The notes: generated by a model from the sequence alone, not told the origin. 63,353 nt of DNA from Candidatus Polarisedimenticolia bacterium (GCA_036001465.1 DASYUH010000013.1:156554-219906), one strand, 5' to 3'. Counted from the stretch's first letter, positions 1 to 12,752 are shown. Numbers and translations: made by a program.

Positions 1-522
1 CTGCGCGAGCATCTCGCGGTCGTTCCTCAGGAAACCTTCCTCTTCTCGCAGACGATCGCCGACAACATCGCGCTCGGCGCCCCGGGGACGCCGCGCGGGA
101 GGATCGAGGCGGTCGCCGGAGTGGCCCAGATTACGCGCGATCTGCGGGACCTGCCCGATGGGCTGGACACGCTCGTCGGCGAGCGCGGCGTGACCCTCTC
201 GGGCGGGCAGCGGCAGAGGATCGCCCTGGCGCGCGCCCTCCTGCTCGACCCCCGCATCCTCATCCTGGACGACGCGCTGAGCAGCGTCGACGCCGACACG
301 GAAGAGGCCATCCTGGCCGGCCTCAGGGACTTCATGCGGAGCCGCACCACGTTGCTCGTGTCGCACCGGGTGTCGACCGTCCTGCGATCGGATCTCATCG
401 TCGTCCTGGAGGACGGGCGGATCGCCGAGCACGGAACGGCCGACGCGCTTCTCTCGCGGGACGGCCCGTTCGCCCGCATGCACCGGCAGCAGCAGATCGA
501 ACGGGAGCTCGAAGCCCTGTGA
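1..522 (+). CDS. ABC exporter, degenerate-site subunit (5' truncated)
   Basis: Only the C-terminal part of the nucleotide-binding domain is in the window; the frame is open from base 1. It reads the Q-loop (VVPQETFLFSQ), a canonical ABC signature LSGGQRQR, and Walker B ILILDDALSSVD followed by the switch His (VSHR). The residue after the Walker B aspartate is Asp where the catalytic Glu normally sits. In heterodimeric exporters of the TM287/288 or BmrCD type this marks the subunit with the degenerate ATP site. The stop overlaps the next gene by 4 nt (GTGA), so the two subunits are translationally coupled. Substrate unknown; drug or lipid export is typical of the family. Confidence 0.9.
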   Translation: MREHLAVVPQETFLFSQTIADNIALGAPGTPRGRIEAVAGVAQITRDLRDLPDGLDTLVGERGVTLSGGQRQRIALARALLLDPRILILDDALSSVDADTEEAILAGLRDFMRSRTTLLVSHRVSTVLRSDLIVVLEDGRIAEHGTADALLSRDGPFARMHRQQQIERELEAL

Positions 523-2345
523 CGGCCGCGGGCCGGCACGAGGAGGAGGTCCTGGGCAAGGCCTACGACGCACGGCTGGTGCGGCGTATGGCGGGGTACG
601 TCAGGCCGGAGTCGCGCCTGATCGGCGCCTCGGTCCTCCTCATGTTCGTGGTGATGGGGGCGCAGCTTCTGCAGCCCTACCTCATCAAGATCCTGATCGA
701 CGATCACATCCTGGAGAAGGAGGCACGGGGCGTGACCGCCCTGGCGCTTCTCTACCTGCTGGCCCTCACGGTCGAGCTGGTGGCCCGCTACGCGCAGCTC
801 TACTCGATGGAGGTCACGGGCCAGAACGTCATCCATCGCCTGCGCGATCGGGTGTTCCGGCACATGGTGTCGCTCGACTCGGCGTTCTTCGACCGGTATC
901 CGGTCGGCCGGCTGATGACCCGCGTGACGACCGACATCGAGTCGCTCGCGGACCTCTTCTCGTCGGGCGTCGTGTCGCTCCTGGGAGACAGCGTGAAGCT
1001 CATCGCCATCGTGGCCATCCTCTGGTGGCTCGACTGGCGCCTGGCCTGCGTCGCGTTCGCGATCTGCCCGGTCCTGTTCCTGCTTTCGGTGCTGTTCCGC
1101 GGGCGCATCCGGCAGGCCTACCGGGACGTGCGGCGCCGCATCGCCAGGATGAACGCCTATCTGCAGGAGTCGATTTCGGGGGTGCTGCTGGTGCAGCTGT
1201 TCCGCCGCCAGACGGTGAGCCGCCGTGAGTTCGCCGCCGTCAACGAGGACCATCGCGACGCGGATCTGCGATCCGTGGTGTACGAGTCGGCCTTCTCGGC
1301 CATCATCGAGCTGGTCGGCACCGTGGCCGCGGCCCTGATCCTCTGGTACGGCGGCGGCCAGATCCTGCGCGGTGCTTTGACCTTCGGGACGCTGGTCGCT
1401 TTCCTCGAATACACCGCCCGCTTCTTCGGACCGATCCGGGACCTGTCCGGCTTCTACGCGGTCCTGCAGGCGGCGATGGCGTCGCTCGAGAGGATCTTCG
1501 CCCTCCTCGACGAACGGCCGTCGATCGCCGCGGCCGCGGTGGAAGCACCGGTGCCGGCTCGCGCCCAAGGGCGGATCGAGTTCGAGCAGGTCCGGTTCGC
1601 CTACCGCCAGGGGGAGGAGGTCCTGCACGGCGTCAGCCTGCGCGCCGATCCAGGCGAGCGTGTGGCGATCGTCGGCGCCACCGGCTCGGGGAAGACCACC
1701 CTGATCAAGCTTCTCATCCGGCTCTACGACCCCGTGTCGGGCACCATACGGATCGACGGCCGGGACATCCGATCCCTGCCGCTCCCCTTTCTGCGGCGCC
1801 AGGTCGGCGTCGTGCTGCAGGACCACTTCCTCTTCACGGGCAGCGTCGCCTCCAACATCGCGTTCGCCGATCCGTCGCTCCCCCGGAGCTCGGTGGAGGC
1901 GGCGGCCCGGGCAGTCCATGCCGATCGCTTCATCGAGAGACTTCCCGGAGGCTACGACGCCGAAGTGCGCGAGCGGGGGGGCAACCTGTCGACGGGGCAG
2001 AAGCAGCTACTGTCCTTCGCGCGGATCCTGGCCGCCGACCCCGCGATCCTGGTCCTCGACGAGGCGACCTCGAGCGTGGACACCGAGACCGAGCTGCAGA
2101 TCCAGGTGGCCCTTCAACGGCTTCTGAAGGGGCGCACGTCCCTGGTCATCGCCCACAGGCTGTCCACCATCATCGGCGCCGACCGGATCCTCGTGATGCA
2201 CCACGGCCGCATCGTCGAAGAGGGAACGCACCGCGCGCTTCTCGATCGTCGCGGCATCTACCATCGCCTGGTCCAGCTGCAGTTCGATCCGGGCGGGCCC
2301 CCGTCAGGGCCGGCGCCGCTCCCCTCGCCAGAGGTATCGCCCTAG
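519..2345 (+). CDS. ABC exporter, consensus-site subunit
   Basis: A 608-residue half-transporter: an N-terminal type IV transmembrane domain with about six helices (roughly residues 30-310), then a nucleotide-binding domain with Walker A GATGSGKTT, Q-loop QDHFLF, signature LSTGQKQ, Walker B ILVLDEATSSVD and switch His in IAHR. The Glu after Walker B is present, but the signature is LSTGQ rather than LSGGQ, the mirror image of the upstream subunit. The pair therefore builds one good ATP site from this Walker A/B and the partner's LSGGQ. The GTG start overlaps the upstream stop. The 3' end overlaps the convergent ATL gene by 42 nt. Confidence 0.93.
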   Translation: MTAAGRHEEEVLGKAYDARLVRRMAGYVRPESRLIGASVLLMFVVMGAQLLQPYLIKILIDDHILEKEARGVTALALLYLLALTVELVARYAQLYSMEVTGQNVIHRLRDRVFRHMVSLDSAFFDRYPVGRLMTRVTTDIESLADLFSSGVVSLLGDSVKLIAIVAILWWLDWRLACVAFAICPVLFLLSVLFRGRIRQAYRDVRRRIARMNAYLQESISGVLLVQLFRRQTVSRREFAAVNEDHRDADLRSVVYESAFSAIIELVGTVAAALILWYGGGQILRGALTFGTLVAFLEYTARFFGPIRDLSGFYAVLQAAMASLERIFALLDERPSIAAAAVEAPVPARAQGRIEFEQVRFAYRQGEEVLHGVSLRADPGERVAIVGATGSGKTTLIKLLIRLYDPVSGTIRIDGRDIRSLPLPFLRRQVGVVLQDHFLFTGSVASNIAFADPSLPRSSVEAAARAVHADRFIERLPGGYDAEVRERGGNLSTGQKQLLSFARILAADPAILVLDEATSSVDTETELQIQVALQRLLKGRTSLVIAHRLSTIIGADRILVMHHGRIVEEGTHRALLDRRGIYHRLVQLQFDPGGPPSGPAPLPSPEVSP

Positions 2346-2672
2346 GTCGATCCGCCCGGAGCGGGACACGGCGATCCCTTCACGTCTCAATGCGGCGGCC
2401 TGGCGCCGGACCTCGGCGCCCAGGGCACCGCCCCGCGGACTGATCTCTCCAAGGGCGTTGATGACCCGATGCCAGGGGACGCGGCGCCCCTGGACCCTGG
2501 CGCCGTCGGGAATGGCGCGCAGGGCCCACCCGACGGTTCGCGCCCCGCGCTGCAGCCCTGCCATGCGCGCGATCTGACCGTAGGTGGCGACCCGGCCGCG
2601 CGGCACCCTGGCCACGACCCGCCACAGGCGCAGGAAGGTCGTCTCATCATACGAGGTCTTCCGGATGGTCAT
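2304..2672 (-). CDS. alkyltransferase-like (ATL) DNA-binding protein
   Basis: A 122-residue protein matching the DNA-binding domain of O6-alkylguanine-DNA alkyltransferase. The motif at residues 66-70 is PWHRV, with Trp in place of the acceptor Cys of PCHRV. ATL proteins such as E. coli Atl1 cannot transfer the alkyl group; they bind and flip O6-alkylguanine and hand the lesion to nucleotide excision repair. Nearby YGQIA and the helix with R-T-V-G-W-A fit the recognition helix region. I chose the ATG opening MTIRKTSYDE; longer in-frame extension upstream overlaps the DUF5989 gene and has no family similarity. It lies downstream of aroC and the micro-protein gene on the same strand. Confidence 0.85.
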   Translation of the reverse strand: MTIRKTSYDETTFLRLWRVVARVPRGRVATYGQIARMAGLQRGARTVGWALRAIPDGARVQGRRVPWHRVINALGEISPRGGALGAEVRRQAAALRREGIAVSRSGRIDLGRYLWRGERRRP

Positions 2673-2704
2673 GGGAGCGGCGTCCGGCCTGGTCCCCGGG
2701 CTTC

Positions 2705-2884
2705 TCAGAAAATCGTGTAGATGAACGGAGCCAGCGCGGAGCCCTGAGTGAGAACAATCAGGAGACCGAGGAGCAGGAGAAGCGCGACGATCGGAGCCAG
2801 CCACCACTTCTTGCGCACCCTCATGAATGCCCAGAACTCCGTGAGCAGACTCAGTCTCGAAGCGATTCGCTGTGAGAGTCTCAT
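2705..2884 (-). CDS. DUF5989 small membrane protein
   Basis: A 59-codon gene reading MRLSQRIASRLS, then a W/F-rich stretch (TEFWAFMRVRKKWW), one strongly hydrophobic helix (about residues 29-46), and the ending LTQGSALAPFIYTIF. The KKWW...LTQGSALAPFIYTxF pattern is that of DUF5989 proteins, which are often encoded beside a SxtJ-like membrane protein and a carbamoyltransferase. Neither partner is present here. A GAGGG sequence lies about 10 nt upstream of the ATG, and a good promoter (2969-2997) precedes it. The N-terminus is basic, so it is probably inside the cell. Function unknown. Confidence 0.8.
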   Translation of the reverse strand: MRLSQRIASRLSLLTEFWAFMRVRKKWWLAPIVALLLLLGLLIVLTQGSALAPFIYTIF

Positions 2885-2968
2885 CGTGCCGCATCCCTCG
2901 GGCTGCGATTCGTTCCGGCTTCTGGGACGGCCGCGTGCCGGATGACCGTCGCTGCGCGCCGTAGGGAA

Positions 2969-2997
2969 AATGTACCCGGGGGATCCTGCCGTGTCAA
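2969..2997 (-). promoter_or_regulatory. sigma-70-like promoter for the DUF5989 gene
   Basis: On the minus strand a perfect -35 TTGACA (2992-2997) is followed after 17 nt by TACATT (2969-2974). Transcription would start near 2962 and give a leader of about 78 nt; the ATL gene lies downstream on the same strand. Confidence 0.6.
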
Positions 2998-3046
2998 GGT
3001 CACTTGGGGGCAGCAGGGCCGGAGGCCCCGCGGTGAAACCCGCTCC

Positions 3047-4216
3047 TCAGTAATCCCGCAGCTGTTGCAGGTAGCCGCGGTGGTTGCGGGTGATTTCCTT
3101 CATCGAGTCCCCGCCGAATTTCTCGAGGAACGCTTCCGCCAGGACGAAGGCCACCATCGCCTCCCCCACGACGCCGGCGGCGGCGATGGCCGAGACGTCG
3201 GTGCGCTCGACCTGGGCCTGAAACTCCTCCTTGGACTTCAAATCCACGCTGTGGAGCGCCTTGGGCAGGGTCGAGAGCGGCTTCACGTAGACCCGCAGGC
3301 GAATCTCCTCGCCGTTGGTGATGCCTCCCTCGATGCCGCCGGCGTGGTTGGTCCTGCGGTAGAAGCGGCGCCCTGTCGGATCGTAATGAATCTCGTCGTG
3401 GAACTCCGAGCCCATCCGGGTGGCCGCCTCGACCCCGTCCCCGACGGACACCGCCTTGATCGATTGGATGGAGCACAGGGCCGCTGCCAGGCGCGCGTTG
3501 AGTCGCAGGTCCCAGTGCCGGTGACTCCCGAGACCGGCCGGGACGCCGCGGGCGACGACCTGGAACGAGCCGCCAACGGAGTCCCGCGAGGACATCGCCC
3601 GGTCGATCTCCTCGATCATCTTCTGCTCGACCTCCCGGTCGGCGCAGCGGAGCGCGCTCCCCTCCGCCGCGGCGATCTCCTCCCAGGTCATTTCCCGGCC
3701 AGGGGACAGCGCGACCGATCCGAGCGCCACCGTGTGGCTGATGACCCCCACGTCGAACGCGGCGAGGAGCTTCCGGCACACGGCCCCGACCGCGACCCGG
3801 GCCGTGGTCTCCCGCGCCGACGCCCGCTCGAGGATGTCGCGCGCGTCGTCCGCGTCGTGCTTCAAGGCGCCGGCCAGGTCCGCGTGCCCCGGCCGGGGCC
3901 GGGTCACCCGCTTGCGCTCGAGGTCGTCGGCTTCGACCGGCTCGATCGCCATCGGCTTCTGCCAGTTGGTCCAGTCACGATTGGCGATCTTGAGGGCGAT
4001 GGGGCTTCCGATCGTCCGTCCGTGTCTCACACCCGAGAGGATCTCGACCCGGTCCTGCTCGATTTTCATGCGGCCGCCGCGCCCGTAGCCGTGCTGCCGG
4101 CGCTTCAGCTCGGAGTCGATGTCGGCGGCCAGGAGGGACATCCCGGACGGGATTCCGTCCAGGATGGCGACCAGCGCCGGCCCGTGCGATTCTCCGGCGG
4201 TCAGGAAACGCAGCAT
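3047..4216 (-). CDS. aroC: chorismate synthase
   Basis: A 389-residue protein catalysing the FMNH2-dependent 1,4-elimination of phosphate from 5-enolpyruvylshikimate-3-phosphate, the last step of the shikimate pathway. It begins MLRFLTAGESHGPAL with the catalytic His of the GESHG signature. It also carries GYGRGGRMKIEQD, RPGHADLAGALKH, and the SARETTARVAVGA segment expected of the family; length is normal. A start 29 codons further upstream is possible in frame, but the chosen ATG has a GGAGAG ribosome-binding site and begins exactly where homologues begin. No other aromatic pathway gene is nearby. Confidence 0.96.
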   Translation of the reverse strand: MLRFLTAGESHGPALVAILDGIPSGMSLLAADIDSELKRRQHGYGRGGRMKIEQDRVEILSGVRHGRTIGSPIALKIANRDWTNWQKPMAIEPVEADDLERKRVTRPRPGHADLAGALKHDADDARDILERASARETTARVAVGAVCRKLLAAFDVGVISHTVALGSVALSPGREMTWEEIAAAEGSALRCADREVEQKMIEEIDRAMSSRDSVGGSFQVVARGVPAGLGSHRHWDLRLNARLAAALCSIQSIKAVSVGDGVEAATRMGSEFHDEIHYDPTGRRFYRRTNHAGGIEGGITNGEEIRLRVYVKPLSTLPKALHSVDLKSKEEFQAQVERTDVSAIAAAGVVGEAMVAFVLAEAFLEKFGGDSMKEITRNHRGYLQQLRDY

Positions 4217-4273
4217 GGCTCTCTCCGGAAGCCCCGACCCGCAGTCGATCGCGGCGAATCGAGACAGCCCGCG

Positions 4274-4303
4274 ATTATCGTTGACCGGTCGCGCGGGTGT
4301 CAA
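4274..4303 (-). promoter_or_regulatory. promoter of aroC
   Basis: Minus-strand TTGACA (4298-4303), 18-nt spacer, GATAAT (4274-4279), giving a leader of about 50 nt before the aroC ATG. It sits back to back with the nnr promoter. Confidence 0.65.
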
Positions 4304-4335
4304 CGTGGGCTCGATTCACGACCTCTCGACACGGC

Positions 4336-4364
4336 TTGATTCCGCCCTTCTACCTGTGTAAAGT
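4336..4364 (+). promoter_or_regulatory. promoter of the nnr-GNAT-tsaE unit
   Basis: TTGATT (4336-4341), 17-nt spacer, TAAAGT (4359-4364), about 20 nt upstream of the nnr start. It is divergent from the aroC promoter in the same 170-bp gap. Confidence 0.5.
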
Positions 4365-4384
4365 GAGCCCCTTCCCGGAGGTCG

Positions 4385-5992
4385 ATGGCCGTGGAAATCC
4401 TGACATCGCAACAGATGCGCCGCATCGACCGGCGTGCGGTCCGGACGTACGGCCTGCAGGAAACGGTCCTCATGGAGACCGCCGGGCTGCGCGTCCTCGA
4501 AGTCCTGAAGGGCCTCGAAGCCCATCTGGAGTCCCGCCGCATCCTGCTGCTGTGCGGCAAGGGGAACAACGGTGGGGACACCTTCGTCCTGGCCCGCCAC
4601 CTCCGAAACGGCGGCATCCCGTTCTCCGCCCTGCTGTTCGGGCGGCGGGAGGACGTCCGGGGGGCCGCTGCGACCCATCTCAGGACCCTGGAACGGATGG
4701 GAATCGCCCCCACGGAAATCCGCGGCGCCGCCTCGTGGAAGGCCGCCCGGAGACTCCTGGACGCGTCCGACCTGGTCGTGGACGGCCTCTTGGGGACCGG
4801 ATTGTCGCGCCCGGTGACCGGTCTCCTGGCGCGCGTGTTCCAGGAGGTCAATCAGGCGCGCCCCCTCGTGGTGGCGGTCGACATCCCGTCCGGCCTGTCC
4901 GGTGACACCGGCGAGGTGCCCGGACCCTGCATCAAGGCCGATCACACCGTGACCTTCGTCCGCCCGAAATTCCCGCACGTCTTCCCTCCCGCCGAGGCCC
5001 TGTGCGGCACGCTCCATGTCAGGGACATCGGGATTCCGGACGAGGCGATTGCCGCGGAGAAGGTCGATCTCGATCTCCTGGACGTGGAGGGTCTCGCTCC
5101 TCTCCTCCCGCAACGCCGCCCGGACAGCCATAAGGGGGATTTTGGGCACGCCCTGGTGATCGCCGGATCGCGAGGCAAGGGGGGGGCGGCGCGCCTGGCG
5201 GCTCTGGGGGCCCTGCGCGCCGGGTGCGGCCTGGTCACCGCCGCCGTGCCGGCCGGCCTCCAGTCGGGATTCGTCTCCCGGGCGATGGAGGTCATGACCG
5301 AGGGGCTTCCCGAGACCGCTGAAGGAACCCTGGCGGCGGCCGGCATCGATCGCCTGCTCGGTCTCCTCGAGGGGAAGCAGGTGGTGGCGATCGGTCCAGG
5401 GCTGACCACCAACCCCGAGACGCGAAGGCTCATTGACGAGGTCGTGCTGCGGGCGCGCGTCCCGGTGATCCTGGACGCCGATGGCGTGAACGCCTTCGCC
5501 GGCTGCACGGAGCGCCTCTCGGGGAGGAAACGCCCCCTCGTCCTGACGCCGCACCCCGGAGAGATGGGAAGGCTCGTCGGGATGCCGGGGTCACGCGTGC
5601 AGCTCCAGCGGCTCGATCTGGCCCGTGGTTTCGCCCGCCGCCATGCCTGCCACGTCGTCCTGAAGGGGCACAGAACCCTCGTCGCGTCCCCCTCGGGCCG
5701 CGTCTCGGTCAATCCGACCGGCAACCCGGGGATGGCCACGGGGGGATCCGGCGATGTCCTGACCGGCCTTCTGGCAGGCCTCGTCGCGCAAGGGATCGAG
5801 GTGGGCGCGGCGGCACGGCTCGCGGTCTACCTTCATGGCCTGGCGGGAGATCTGGCGGCGGCCGAGGTGGGGGAAGGGCCGCTCATCGCCCGGGACATCC
5901 TGCTGCATTTCCCCGCGGCCCTGCAGCGGCTGAAGCCCTCTCGACCGCACGACCGGCACGACGCGCTTCCGAACGCCCGGAGGATTGGATGA
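4385..5992 (+). CDS. nnr: bifunctional NAD(P)H-hydrate repair enzyme (epimerase/dehydratase)
   Basis: A 535-residue fusion that repairs hydrated NADH and NADPH. The N-terminal YjeF domain (about residues 1-215) epimerises R to S forms; CGKGNNGGDTFVLAR and the VDGLLGTGL loop mark its site. The C-terminal ribokinase-like domain (about 230-515) is the ADP-dependent dehydratase, with DADGVNAF, TPHPGEMGRL and the catalytic GSGDVLTGLLAG motif. GGAGG lies only 3 nt before the ATG, so a GTG two codons later, with better spacing, may be the real start. The stop overlaps the GNAT gene (ATGA). In many bacteria this gene neighbours tsaE, as here. Confidence 0.95.
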   Translation: MAVEILTSQQMRRIDRRAVRTYGLQETVLMETAGLRVLEVLKGLEAHLESRRILLLCGKGNNGGDTFVLARHLRNGGIPFSALLFGRREDVRGAAATHLRTLERMGIAPTEIRGAASWKAARRLLDASDLVVDGLLGTGLSRPVTGLLARVFQEVNQARPLVVAVDIPSGLSGDTGEVPGPCIKADHTVTFVRPKFPHVFPPAEALCGTLHVRDIGIPDEAIAAEKVDLDLLDVEGLAPLLPQRRPDSHKGDFGHALVIAGSRGKGGAARLAALGALRAGCGLVTAAVPAGLQSGFVSRAMEVMTEGLPETAEGTLAAAGIDRLLGLLEGKQVVAIGPGLTTNPETRRLIDEVVLRARVPVILDADGVNAFAGCTERLSGRKRPLVLTPHPGEMGRLVGMPGSRVQLQRLDLARGFARRHACHVVLKGHRTLVASPSGRVSVNPTGNPGMATGGSGDVLTGLLAGLVAQGIEVGAAARLAVYLHGLAGDLAAAEVGEGPLIARDILLHFPAALQRLKPSRPHDRHDALPNARRIG

Positions 5993-6648
5993 AGAACGGC
6001 CAGGACTCGACGATGGGGGGTCAGCGCTCCTCGACCCACCAGGACAGCCTCGCGCGCGGCATTCCCCGGCCCTCCCCGAGACGTCCGGCGGGGCAGACGG
6101 CCGCTAGGCCGGCGGTCCTGCGGGTGGTCATCCGCCCCGCCCGTCCCGACGATCTCGAGGAGGCGACCCTGATCGAGCGCCGGGTCTGGGGCCGCCTGGG
6201 CGCGTCGCTCAACGAGCTCCAGAGACGCCTGTTCGCGCTCCCGGAGGCCTTCCTCCTGGCCGAGCTGCAGCGGCCGGGCCAGTCGCCGCGGCTCGTCGGC
6301 CTGACCAACGGCCTGCTCTGGACGCGCGATTTTCCGCGCACCTATCTCGAATACGAGCGCGCCCTGCCGTCCGCCTCGCACAATCCTCGCGGGGATGTCC
6401 TGTACCTCGCGTCACTCGGGGTGGATGCCGACCTGCGCGGCCACGGCATCGGCCTCAGGCTCCTGCAGGAAACGATCGAGGTCGGCAGGCGGCGCCACCT
6501 GAAGCAGGTCCGGCTGATCGCCAGCAGCCGTTCCCGGCCCCTGTGCGAGCGCGCGGGGCTCACGTTCGTGCGTCCCCTGCCCCGGCTGTTCCGGCAGCAC
6601 CGTGACCTGATGCCCCAGCCGGTGCTGATGGAACTCCTCTTCTCCTGA
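5989..6648 (+). CDS. GNAT family N-acetyltransferase
   Basis: A 219-residue protein with a poorly conserved N-terminal tail of about 45 residues, then a GNAT fold beginning VVIRPARPDDLEEATL. The acetyl-CoA pyrophosphate loop is visible as DLRGHGIGLRLLQ (about residues 148-160). Its position between nnr and tsaE is suggestive because rimI and tsaB commonly travel with tsaE, but the sequence does not look like a typical 150-residue RimI. The acceptor could be a protein terminus or a small amine; I cannot tell. It is coupled to nnr by a 4-nt overlap, and tsaE follows after 6 nt. Confidence 0.8.
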   Translation: MKNGQDSTMGGQRSSTHQDSLARGIPRPSPRRPAGQTAARPAVLRVVIRPARPDDLEEATLIERRVWGRLGASLNELQRRLFALPEAFLLAELQRPGQSPRLVGLTNGLLWTRDFPRTYLEYERALPSASHNPRGDVLYLASLGVDADLRGHGIGLRLLQETIEVGRRRHLKQVRLIASSRSRPLCERAGLTFVRPLPRLFRQHRDLMPQPVLMELLFS

Positions 6649-6654
6649 CCGGGG

Positions 6655-11289
<4,635 letters not shown>

Positions 11290-11308
11290 CGGGATGTGGG
11301 TGACGACC

Positions 11309-11342
11309 TCCGCCCCCGAAGGGGCCTGAACCCTGGGAACGA
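11309..11342 (-). other. GC-rich hairpin in the secA leader
   Basis: In the roughly 140-nt secA leader the minus strand can fold GCCCC-TTC-GGGGGC, flanked by CCCAGGGTTCAGG, shortly before a GGAGG sequence. There is no U-run, so it is not an intrinsic terminator. It may simply be structure in the 5' untranslated region. Confidence 0.4.
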
Positions 11343-11435
11343 ACTGTGGTGGGGTCGGATCCAGGGATCGCCGCGCCCGACGCGGCCTGCCGGGACCGGG
11401 TTTCGGGGCTCCTCGACCCGGCCGCACTGGCCGCA

Positions 11436-11463
11436 ACTATAGCAGAACGCAGGGGGAAATCAA
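11436..11463 (-). promoter_or_regulatory. promoter of secA
   Basis: Minus-strand TTGATT (11458-11463), 16-nt spacer, TATAGT (11436-11441), in the gap after the M23 peptidase gene. Confidence 0.5.
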
Positions 11464-11485
11464 AGACACAGCGGGGCTTGGGAGC

Positions 11486-12388
11486 CTAGAACGCCCGGTA
11501 CTCTTCCAGGATGTACTTGATCGGGTCGACGTTCCTCTGGTGCACCAGAAGCTCGTAGTGCAGGTGCGGCCCCGTGCTGCGGCCGGTCGTCCCGACCGTG
11601 GCCACCACGTCCCCCCGCTTCACCCGCTGCCCTACCTTGACGTTGTAGGACGCCAGGTGGCCGTAGCGCGTGATGATCCCGTACCCGTGCGAGATGAACA
11701 CCGAGTTGCCGAACCCCCCCGCCGGGCCTGCCTTGGTCACGATGCCGTCCGCTGGAGCTACGACCTGCGTGCCGATCGGCGCCACGAGGTCGAGCCCCTG
11801 GTGGAAGTCCCGCATCCCCGTGAAGGGGTCCCGGCGCCAGCCGTAGCCGTTCCCGAGGAGGCCGTGGACCGGGTAGATGCTCGGCGTGGACGACAGGAGG
11901 AGCGACTGCTTCTGGAACGCCATGTCGAGGACCCGGAAGGTGTCCTGCAGGACGCCGGAGCGCTCCCGCAGGGTATTGATTTCCGCCTCGATGACCGCCT
12001 GGGATGCCTTGGGAGAAAGCCCCTTCAAATCGAAGGAGCTGCCGCCCGCCGCCATTTGCTGGGCCGGATTCTCCTCGACCCCCGCCAGCATGGCGAACTT
12101 CGTCGCCTTGGCCTCGAACTCCGCCAGGCGGCCGCGCAGGTCGGCCAGGGACTCGTCGAACTTCTCGCTCGCCTTCTTCAGCTCCGAGTTCTCCTTGGCG
12201 AGCTTCTGCATGCCTGCGGACAGCTGGGTGGCGCGCAGCAGGTAGGTCGGGAACATGAGGCCGGCAATGAAGATGAGCCCGAGGAAGATGCCCGCCCCGA
12301 TCAGGAAGTTCCGGGATATCTTGAGACGCCGGAACTTGGCGGCGGCGTGAGGGACGATCATGATGGTGTAGAACTTCTTGCTGGACAT
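11486..12388 (-). CDS. membrane-anchored M23 (LytM-like) metallopeptidase
   Basis: A 300-residue periplasmic cell-wall protein. One transmembrane anchor (about residues 27-50) follows a basic cytoplasmic start. A coiled coil of about 50 residues comes next, and a C-terminal Peptidase M23 domain (about 185-290). The zinc ligands appear as HQGLD (HxxxD) and the HLHYE pair, with the typical GYGWRRDPFTG and GNSVFISHGYGIITRYGHL segments, so the enzyme should be active on peptidoglycan cross-links. A GGGAGGT ribosome-binding site selects the ATG at 12388 over the preceding GTG. It lies upstream of secA on the same strand, but secA has its own promoter. Confidence 0.9.
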   Translation of the reverse strand: MSSKKFYTIMIVPHAAAKFRRLKISRNFLIGAGIFLGLIFIAGLMFPTYLLRATQLSAGMQKLAKENSELKKASEKFDESLADLRGRLAEFEAKATKFAMLAGVEENPAQQMAAGGSSFDLKGLSPKASQAVIEAEINTLRERSGVLQDTFRVLDMAFQKQSLLLSSTPSIYPVHGLLGNGYGWRRDPFTGMRDFHQGLDLVAPIGTQVVAPADGIVTKAGPAGGFGNSVFISHGYGIITRYGHLASYNVKVGQRVKRGDVVATVGTTGRSTGPHLHYELLVHQRNVDPIKYILEEYRAF

Positions 12389-12427
12389 CACCCGACCTCC
12401 CGACTCAAATCCGCAGAAAGGCGGTGG

Positions 12428-12456
12428 ATGCTACCATCGCCTCTCAGGCAAGTCAA
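12428..12456 (-). promoter_or_regulatory. promoter of the M23 peptidase gene
   Basis: Minus-strand TTGACT (12451-12456), 17-nt spacer, TAGCAT (12428-12433), with a predicted leader of about 33 nt. Confidence 0.6.
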
Positions 12457-12489
12457 GGAAACTCCCTTCAAAATCGACCGCAAGATGCA

Positions 12490-12715
12490 GTGACCTCTAG
12501 GCTTTCGACCACCATATATGTGGCTTTATGACTCCAGTCTGCTCCACAAAAATTGTTAAGATATGCGTTTTTAACTAATCGCAATATAAACAACCTATCT
12601 CACATATCCACAACGGCAATCTAGGCTCCACGAGAGGGTGGGTCAAGTTCCATTACGAAATCGTCACAGAAAAAGCTCCCAGGAGCCTCCCTCAAGAGAC
12701 GGACAGGCTCCCTGG
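12490..12715. other. AT-rich intergenic island without a gene
   Basis: The stretch between the divergent M23 and NagZ-like genes is much richer in A+T than the rest of the window, especially 12505-12620. It holds the near-palindrome CCACCATATATGTGG, an inverted repeat GTTAA...TTAAC (about 12553-12573), one 8-of-9 match to the DnaA box (ATATCCACA, about 12604-12612) and a second hairpin, CCAGGAGCCT paired with AGGCTCCCTGG (12679-12715). I see no open frame with coding character and no tRNA or known RNA fold. It may be a regulatory or small-RNA region, or remnant foreign DNA. Confidence 0.5.
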
Positions 12716-12744
12716 TTGCGGGCCTTGGGTCCATCGGATAGAGT
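12716..12744 (+). promoter_or_regulatory. promoter of the NagZ-like gene (leaderless arrangement)
   Basis: TTGCGG (12716-12721), 17-nt spacer, TAGAGT (12739-12744). The ATG begins 9 nt after the -10 box, so transcription would start essentially at the start codon. No Shine-Dalgarno sequence is present. Confidence 0.5.
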
Positions 12745-12752
12745 ACCCTTCG

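Noticed and set aside
12505-12620. AT-rich island as a replication origin
   Set aside because: Only one imperfect DnaA box is seen and no dnaA, dnaN, gidA or parAB gene is nearby.
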